From the NCBI RefSeq assembly GCF_039534975.1, contig NZ_BAAAWH010000001.1, positions 496,001 through 560,000 on the forward strand: 64,000 nt of DNA, written 5' to 3'. This document shows positions 59,792 through 64,000 of the stretch, in pieces. Position 1 is the first letter of the stretch. Every line of letters starts with the position of its first letter. The notes beneath the pieces are model-generated. The model saw only the letters and a program-made list of their open reading frames with translations. It searched no databases and was not told the DNA's origin. The translations under genes and the position numbers were made by a program. Origin of the DNA: Microbacterium terregens (GTDB lineage Bacteria > Actinomycetota > Actinomycetes > Actinomycetales > Microbacteriaceae).

Positions 59792-60901
59792 ATGGGGGTC
59801 TACGGAGCCGACATCGCGCAGCTGCGCGGCAGCGCGACGGAGCTCGATCGCGCCGCGGGAACCCTCGAATCGATCTCGACCCTGCTCGGCGGCGAACTGA
59901 CGCGTGCACCGTGGCACGGGGCTGATGCTGTCGCCTTCCGCGCGTCCTGGGACACGGACTACTCACGCCGGATCGTCGACGCCGCCACCCGCCTGCGGGA
60001 CGCGGCGCGGTCGCTGCGCTCGAACGCCGGCGACCAGGAGCAGACCAGCGCGTCCGGAACCGGCAGCCTCGGCGGTGCCGCCCCGGGCGGCGGGTCCCAC
60101 ACGGGCGGCGGCTCGAACACCGGCGGCGGGTCCGGCGCCGGCGATGGATCAGGCTCGCAGGGGGACGACAGCGCCGGCGGAGCGCAGGGCGGCGGAGTCG
60201 ACGGGCGCGATCCCGGCACCACCGAGGAGATCGGCCTGGGCGCGAGCGGTGAGGTGACCCCTGGGCAGGCGAGCGGTCGCGCCGCGCTCAGCGCGCAGTT
60301 CGAAGGCAACTGGGATGCCGCGGGGGGCACGGTGTCGCGCGAAGGCGACTACGGACTGGGCGTGAAGGGTGAGGCCGGCTGGGAGTTCGGGTTCGGCGAC
60401 GAAGAGGACGTCGTCGACCCGCGCGATGTCACCTCGCACCGCGGCGACGACATCGACCAAGGGCAGCCCGGTCTCTCCATCGGCGGCCAGGCCAGCGGCC
60501 AGGCCGGGGCGTGGGCCGAGGACTCGATCTCGTACTCCAGCGGCATCGCCGAGGTCGGTGCCAGCTACGATGCCATGGCCGGAGCGCAGGCCGAGGTCGG
60601 CGGTGGGCTGACCGCCGGTCCGGATGGGCTTCAGGCGGGTGTCACTGCCGGCGCGTTCGCCGGCGCCGAGATCAAGGGCGCCGTGCAGGCCGACATCGGC
60701 GGGGTGGGCGGCGAGATCGAAGCGGGCCTGCGCGCCGGCATCGGCGCCGACCTCAGCGCGACCGCGGAGATCGGTCTGGATCGCGTAGATTTCGAGTTCG
60801 AGGTGGGCGTCGCGGTGGGTGTCGGCTTCACCATCAAGCCCTCCATCAGCTTCAGCCCCAGCGAGATCGCGGGCAACATCGCGGACTTCTTCGCGCGATA
60901 G
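59792..60901 (+). CDS. WXG-type protein with glycine-rich linker and alanine/glycine-rich C-terminal domain
   Basis: A 369-residue protein. Residues 1-~85 are a WXG100-like helical hairpin with W41-H-G43 at the same residue number as in the preceding WXG100 protein. A ~60-residue Gly/Ser/Asp linker (~88-150) follows. The C-terminal ~210 residues alternate small and hydrophobic residues (LTAGPDGLQAGVTAGAFAG, IGADLSATAEIGLD), a repetitive pattern seen in large actinobacterial WXG-linked proteins of unknown role. It is a candidate secreted effector or cargo of the adjacent system. No toxin motif is recognised. ATG 59792 follows GAAGAGGG. Confidence 0.82.
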   Translation: MGVYGADIAQLRGSATELDRAAGTLESISTLLGGELTRAPWHGADAVAFRASWDTDYSRRIVDAATRLRDAARSLRSNAGDQEQTSASGTGSLGGAAPGGGSHTGGGSNTGGGSGAGDGSGSQGDDSAGGAQGGGVDGRDPGTTEEIGLGASGEVTPGQASGRAALSAQFEGNWDAAGGTVSREGDYGLGVKGEAGWEFGFGDEEDVVDPRDVTSHRGDDIDQGQPGLSIGGQASGQAGAWAEDSISYSSGIAEVGASYDAMAGAQAEVGGGLTAGPDGLQAGVTAGAFAGAEIKGAVQADIGGVGGEIEAGLRAGIGADLSATAEIGLDRVDFEFEVGVAVGVGFTIKPSISFSPSEIAGNIADFFAR

Positions 60902-60949
60902 CTTCCAGGCGGGCGCCCGACGGTTCCCCGACAGAGAGTGAGACAAGTC

Positions 60950-61426
60950 ATGCCGCAGGCATCCTTCCCCAGCGACGCATTCCCCGCGCTGCCCACGGTG
61001 GCGGTCGACCATCCTGCCGAGTGGGTCGCACGCCCCGTCGACGGCACGCTCCTGGCCGTGATCCACGACCTCGGCCCTGACGCGTTCTCGCCGAACGTCG
61101 TCCTGGGTGTGACCCGCCACGCGGCCGGTCACACCCTCGAGCTGGCTGCCGCCGCCGTCGCCGAGTATGTGGAACGGCTGCCCGAAGTGGCGCCGGTCGA
61201 CGCTGCCCGCGTCGACTTCGGCGATCGCGCCTGGTGGGTGTCGGAATTCGCCTACGCGAGCACGGCCGCCGGAACGGTCGTGCAGGTCGTCGCGGTCACG
61301 GTGGTCGACTCCGGCCCGGTCTCCGACGTCGTACGCGTGACCGGCACAGCCTCGACGGCCGACTACGAGGCCTCGCTCCCCGTCATCCGCCGCATCATCG
61401 CCAGCACTCGCGTCGGAACCCGCTGA
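60950..61426 (+). CDS. Small LpqN/DcrB-like protein
   Basis: A 158-residue soluble protein without a signal peptide or lipobox. The pattern WVARPVDGTLLAVIHDL, FSPNVVLGVTR and a C-terminal DYEASLPVIRRIIASTRV is like the LpqN/LpqT/DcrB fold, which in mycobacteria is exported and linked to lipid or secretion functions. Homology is judged by eye and is weak. ATG 60950 is preferred; 60938 is the alternative start. It ends the type VII-like operon, where it could be a substrate chaperone for the WXG proteins; this is inference. Confidence 0.65.
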   Translation: MPQASFPSDAFPALPTVAVDHPAEWVARPVDGTLLAVIHDLGPDAFSPNVVLGVTRHAAGHTLELAAAAVAEYVERLPEVAPVDAARVDFGDRAWWVSEFAYASTAAGTVVQVVAVTVVDSGPVSDVVRVTGTASTADYEASLPVIRRIIASTRVGTR

Positions 61427-61442
61427 GCAGGCGGCAGGCGGA

Positions 61443-61934
61443 TCAGCGTCCGGCGTCGTACAGGTGCCGCCCGCCGTGGCTGAGCACCTTCACAACGACG
61501 CCGCGGCGGTGCAGCTCGGCCACGGTCCGCGTCTCCTCGTCGATGTCGCGACCGAGCGCGTGCACGGTGGCCACGACGAGCACGTCGCCGGTCCGCAGCG
61601 TTCCGAAGAGGCGCACGAGCCGCTCCTCCCACGATTCCAGCGTCTCGGGCGCCGGGTGACGGAACCCGGCGATGGATACGCCGAAGCGGGTCAGCTCGTC
61701 GCGCTGCTCGACCACGCTGGGCATGTCATCGCGCGAGATCACCAGGCCGACCAGACGTGAGCCCGCCGGACGCGCGAGCCACCAGTCGTGGTCCCGCTGC
61801 AACTCGGTGAAGCACTTCGGGCACTGGGCCGCCTGGTGGGGCAGGTGCAGCGGGCTGGTCTCTCCGTGCGGGTCATCGGCGAGCGCCGCGGAACGCCTCA
61901 CCGCGGCATCCGTCATCTCGCTCATGGTGTCCAT
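61443..61934 (-). CDS. Orphan resolvase-like (serine recombinase N-terminal fold) protein
   Basis: A 163-residue protein. Residues ~58-160 match the serine recombinase N-terminal fold (RLVGLVISRDDMPSVVEQRDEL, LFGTLRTGDVLVVATVHALGRDIDEETRTVAELHRRGV), including the putative nucleophile Ser67 and the ALGR motif. An N-terminal ~50 residues carry a single CPKC pair (C38, C41). It lacks a C-terminal DNA-binding domain and is not next to any other mobile gene, so it is unlikely to be a complete recombinase. ATG 61934 is used; ATG 61925 is in frame. It converges on the secretion operon and precedes the antiporter gene. Confidence 0.75.
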   Translation of the reverse strand: MDTMSEMTDAAVRRSAALADDPHGETSPLHLPHQAAQCPKCFTELQRDHDWWLARPAGSRLVGLVISRDDMPSVVEQRDELTRFGVSIAGFRHPAPETLESWEERLVRLFGTLRTGDVLVVATVHALGRDIDEETRTVAELHRRGVVVKVLSHGGRHLYDAGR

Positions 61935-61991
61935 TCTCGCCCGGAAGGCGCCCCGGCGGGTACCTTCCGCCGGTGGACGACCGGATGCCGG

Positions 61992-63725
61992 TCACGAACC
62001 GTCGTAGAGGCGCAATTCCAGGCTCAGCTGGTCGGCATCCAGCTCGGCGAGCGCGTGTCTCAGCGCGGCCGTGCTGAACGCCCCGTCTCGTGACAGCGCG
62101 TTCAGGCGCGTCCGCATCGTCCCGATCAGAGCGAGGCGCAGCTCGAGCACGTCGCGCGCGCGTGCCGAGGTGTCGTCGTCGGGAGGCCGGGTCAATCGCG
62201 ACCCGGCGCTCTGCAGCAGTTCGGGGGCGAAGGCCGATCCATCCCTCCGCGCGAGCCTGCCCGCATTGAGGCTGGATGCCGCGGCCGCCCGCATCTCGTC
62301 GGCGAGGCGTCTCTGCTCCTCCGCCGACGGCCCGGTGCGACCCGACCCCTCGAGCTGCAGCAGCCGGACCAGCCAGGGCAGCGTGAAGCCCTGCAGCATC
62401 AGGCCTCCGACGGCCACGAGGAACGCCACGAAGACCAGCAGCGCCCGACCGGGCGTATCGCGGGGCAGTGTCTGGGCCGCGGCGAGGGTGACGACGCCGC
62501 GCATGCCCGCCCAGACGATGACGGTGCCGTGCTTCCATCCGAGGGGCGACGCCTGGTAGTAGTCGAAGTCCGCCAGCACCCGCGCGATCCGATCGCGCAT
62601 GCGCCGCAGCCGCCGTTCGTGCCGCTCGGGGGACGGTGTCCGCCCGCCCCCGCGCCGGCCGGGCGGACCGAGCGCCGTGACCTGGTCGACGCGGGTGCGG
62701 AAGCGCTCGATCTGCTCACGGCCGAGACGGCGGGCGCGGCGGCCCTGCGTGGCCACCAGCACGGCGACATAACCGGCGCGTACGACGAGGATGATCCCCA
62801 GGGCGCTCACGGCGAGCCAGGCCGCATGGCCGAGGCCCTCATCGGCCGCGAAGTTCTGCTCGACGATCTCTTTGAGCTCCAGACCCATGACGAGGAAGAC
62901 CGCACCCTCGAGCATGAGTTCGACGGTGCGCCAGTTCAACTCGTCGGACAGGCGCTGTTCGGGGGTGAACCAGCGGGCGGCGCCCTGTCCGGTCACGATT
63001 CCGGCCACGACGGCGGCGACCAGTCCGGACCCGCCCAGCTGCTCGGTCGGCAGATACGCCACGAACGGCACGACGAAGCTGAGCGCCGTGTTGGCCGCCG
63101 AATGCGCGACCCACGTGCGCACACGCAGCGCGAGCAGGCCGACCACGGCACCGATGATCACGGCGACGAACACGCCCCACCCGAACGCCCACAGTGCGCT
63201 GCCCGCCGGCATGCTGCCGATGGCGATGGCGGCCACCGCGGTGCGCAGCAGCACCAGGGAGGTCGCGTCGTTGAGCAGGCTCTCGCCTTCGAGCATCGTC
63301 ACCACGCGCGGCGAGATCCCCAGTCGCTTCACGATCGAGGTGGCCACCGCATCGGTGGGGCTCAGGATCGCACCGAACGCGATGGCGAGGTACAGGTCGA
63401 TGCCCGGGATCACGAGGGTGAAGAAGAACGCCAGGGCGGCCGTGCTGACCAGCACCAGCAGGATCGACAGGCCCGCGATCGGGCGGAAGTCTCGCCGGAA
63501 CTCGATGGCCGGCAGGGACACCGCCGACGAGTACAGCAGGGGCGGCAGCACGCCGACGAGGATGATCTCCGGGTCGATCTCCTGGGGCGGGACGAACGGC
63601 AACAGGCTCACGCCGAGCCCGATGGCCACGAGCGCGAGCGGTCCGGCGATCCCCACGCGCGGCGCCAGCGCGGTCGCGAGGGCGACCACGACCACACCGA
63701 CGACGGCGACGAGGAGGATCTCCAT
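61992..63725 (-). CDS. CPA1-family sodium/proton antiporter
   Basis: A 577-residue Na+/H+ exchanger with 10-12 hydrophobic segments in the first ~330 residues and an interrupted membrane region near 400-450 (WAGMRGVVTLAAAQTLP). The ion-binding segments SPTDAVATSIVKRLGIS and EGESLLNDATSLVLL are conserved. A cytoplasmic tail (~320-400 and ~470-577) is Arg/Glu-rich. It exports Na+ (or K+) in exchange for protons for pH and salt control. ATG 63725 is 6 nt before the mdh stop in the same orientation, so the two may be co-transcribed. Confidence 0.93.
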   Translation of the reverse strand: MEILLVAVVGVVVVALATALAPRVGIAGPLALVAIGLGVSLLPFVPPQEIDPEIILVGVLPPLLYSSAVSLPAIEFRRDFRPIAGLSILLVLVSTAALAFFFTLVIPGIDLYLAIAFGAILSPTDAVATSIVKRLGISPRVVTMLEGESLLNDATSLVLLRTAVAAIAIGSMPAGSALWAFGWGVFVAVIIGAVVGLLALRVRTWVAHSAANTALSFVVPFVAYLPTEQLGGSGLVAAVVAGIVTGQGAARWFTPEQRLSDELNWRTVELMLEGAVFLVMGLELKEIVEQNFAADEGLGHAAWLAVSALGIILVVRAGYVAVLVATQGRRARRLGREQIERFRTRVDQVTALGPPGRRGGGRTPSPERHERRLRRMRDRIARVLADFDYYQASPLGWKHGTVIVWAGMRGVVTLAAAQTLPRDTPGRALLVFVAFLVAVGGLMLQGFTLPWLVRLLQLEGSGRTGPSAEEQRRLADEMRAAAASSLNAGRLARRDGSAFAPELLQSAGSRLTRPPDDDTSARARDVLELRLALIGTMRTRLNALSRDGAFSTAALRHALAELDADQLSLELRLYDGS

Positions 63726-63730
63726 CGCGG

Positions 63731-64000
63731 CTACAGGACTCCGAGCGCCCGGACGGCGTCGCGTTCGGAGACGAGTTCGGCGACGGAGGCGTCGATGCGC
63801 GTGCGGGCACGATCGTCGATCGGCAGGCCCTCGATGACCCGGTAGTCGCCGCCGTCGGATGAGACGGGGAACGAACAGACCAGCCCCTCGGGCACGCCGT
63901 ACTCACCGCGCGAGACCACCGCCGCGGAGGTCCACGATGTGCCGGCCTGCTCGTCGCGGACGTGTTCGATCGCCGCGTTCGCAGCGGATGCCACCGACGA
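63731..64000 (-). CDS. mdh: Malate dehydrogenase, C-terminal part
   Basis: The frame is open to the right edge; ~90 C-terminal residues are visible. VSRGEYGVPEGLVCSFPVSSDGGDYRVIEGLPIDDRARTRIDASVAELVSERDAVRALGVL matches the end of LDH/MDH-family malate dehydrogenases of actinobacteria, which interconvert malate and oxaloacetate in the TCA cycle. The nucleotide-binding half and the true start lie outside the window; the apparent GTG at 63994 is internal. The antiporter ATG follows 5 nt downstream. Confidence 0.9.
   Translation of the reverse strand, partial: SSVASAANAAIEHVRDEQAGTSWTSAAVVSRGEYGVPEGLVCSFPVSSDGGDYRVIEGLPIDDRARTRIDASVAELVSERDAVRALGVL

Overview
This is a gene-dense, visibly high-GC (about 70%) actinobacterial chromosome segment. 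Gene content, GTG starts, 4-nt overlapping operons and TAnnnT hexamers placed directly before start codons fit Microbacteriaceae, most likely Microbacterium or a close relative; this is inference, not a database result. No rRNA, tRNA, insertion sequence, integrase-type mobile element or CRISPR array was seen.

Layout. 1-5.8 kb: end of a VOC-family gene, a glycosyltransferase and a Rv2578c-type radical SAM gene (all minus), then a VanY-type D,D-carboxypeptidase and an acyl-CoA dehydrogenase. 5.8-6.3 kb: a gene-free array of four ~90-bp units built around a 39-bp dyad. 6.3-9.7 kb: a leaderless ykoEDC-like ECF vitamin transporter operon (minus). 9.8-16.5 kb: a large secreted subtilase, a small GNAT and a Ski2/DUF3516 helicase. 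16.5-22.8 kb: a LAL/LuxR regulator divergent from a methyltransferase, glycosyltransferase and Cys-nucleophile hydrolase operon. 22.9-38.2 kb: RecQ, formate-THF ligase, a GNAT-GH16 fusion, acyl-CoA oxidase, an operator-controlled quinone-oxidoreductase-like gene, Tag glycosylase, a luciferase/berberine-bridge-oxidase fusion, a second four-unit array of the same 39-bp dyad family, a membrane protein and a UvrA2-like ATPase, closed by a strong terminator.

38.4-61.4 kb is the standout locus: a 2029-residue membrane-anchored propeller/cadherin-like/Fn3 protein, MoxR ATPase, DUF58, a TgpA-like protein whose catalytic Cys position holds Asp, RDD-FHA, PP2C phosphatase, FHA protein (with an apparent 1-nt frameshift), Ser/Thr kinase, FHA-winged-helix protein, and an EssC/EccC-like ATPase (ubiquitin-like + FHA + three P-loop domains), then a WXG100 protein, a second WXG-type protein with a long glycine-rich tail and a small LpqN/DcrB-like protein. 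From MoxR to EccC every gene overlaps the next by 1 or 4 nt. It reads as a phospho-regulated, minimal type VII-like secretion system coupled to a giant surface protein; EccB, EccD, EccE, MycP, EsaA and EssB partners are absent from the window. The right end holds an orphan resolvase-like protein, a CPA1 antiporter and the C-terminus of malate dehydrogenase.

A second theme is non-coding structure: two 39-bp-dyad arrays, two copies of a 71-bp near-perfect palindrome, two further 61-63-bp palindromes, operator-like palindromes at three promoters, and a heavily over-represented GGATGCC/GGCATCC word.
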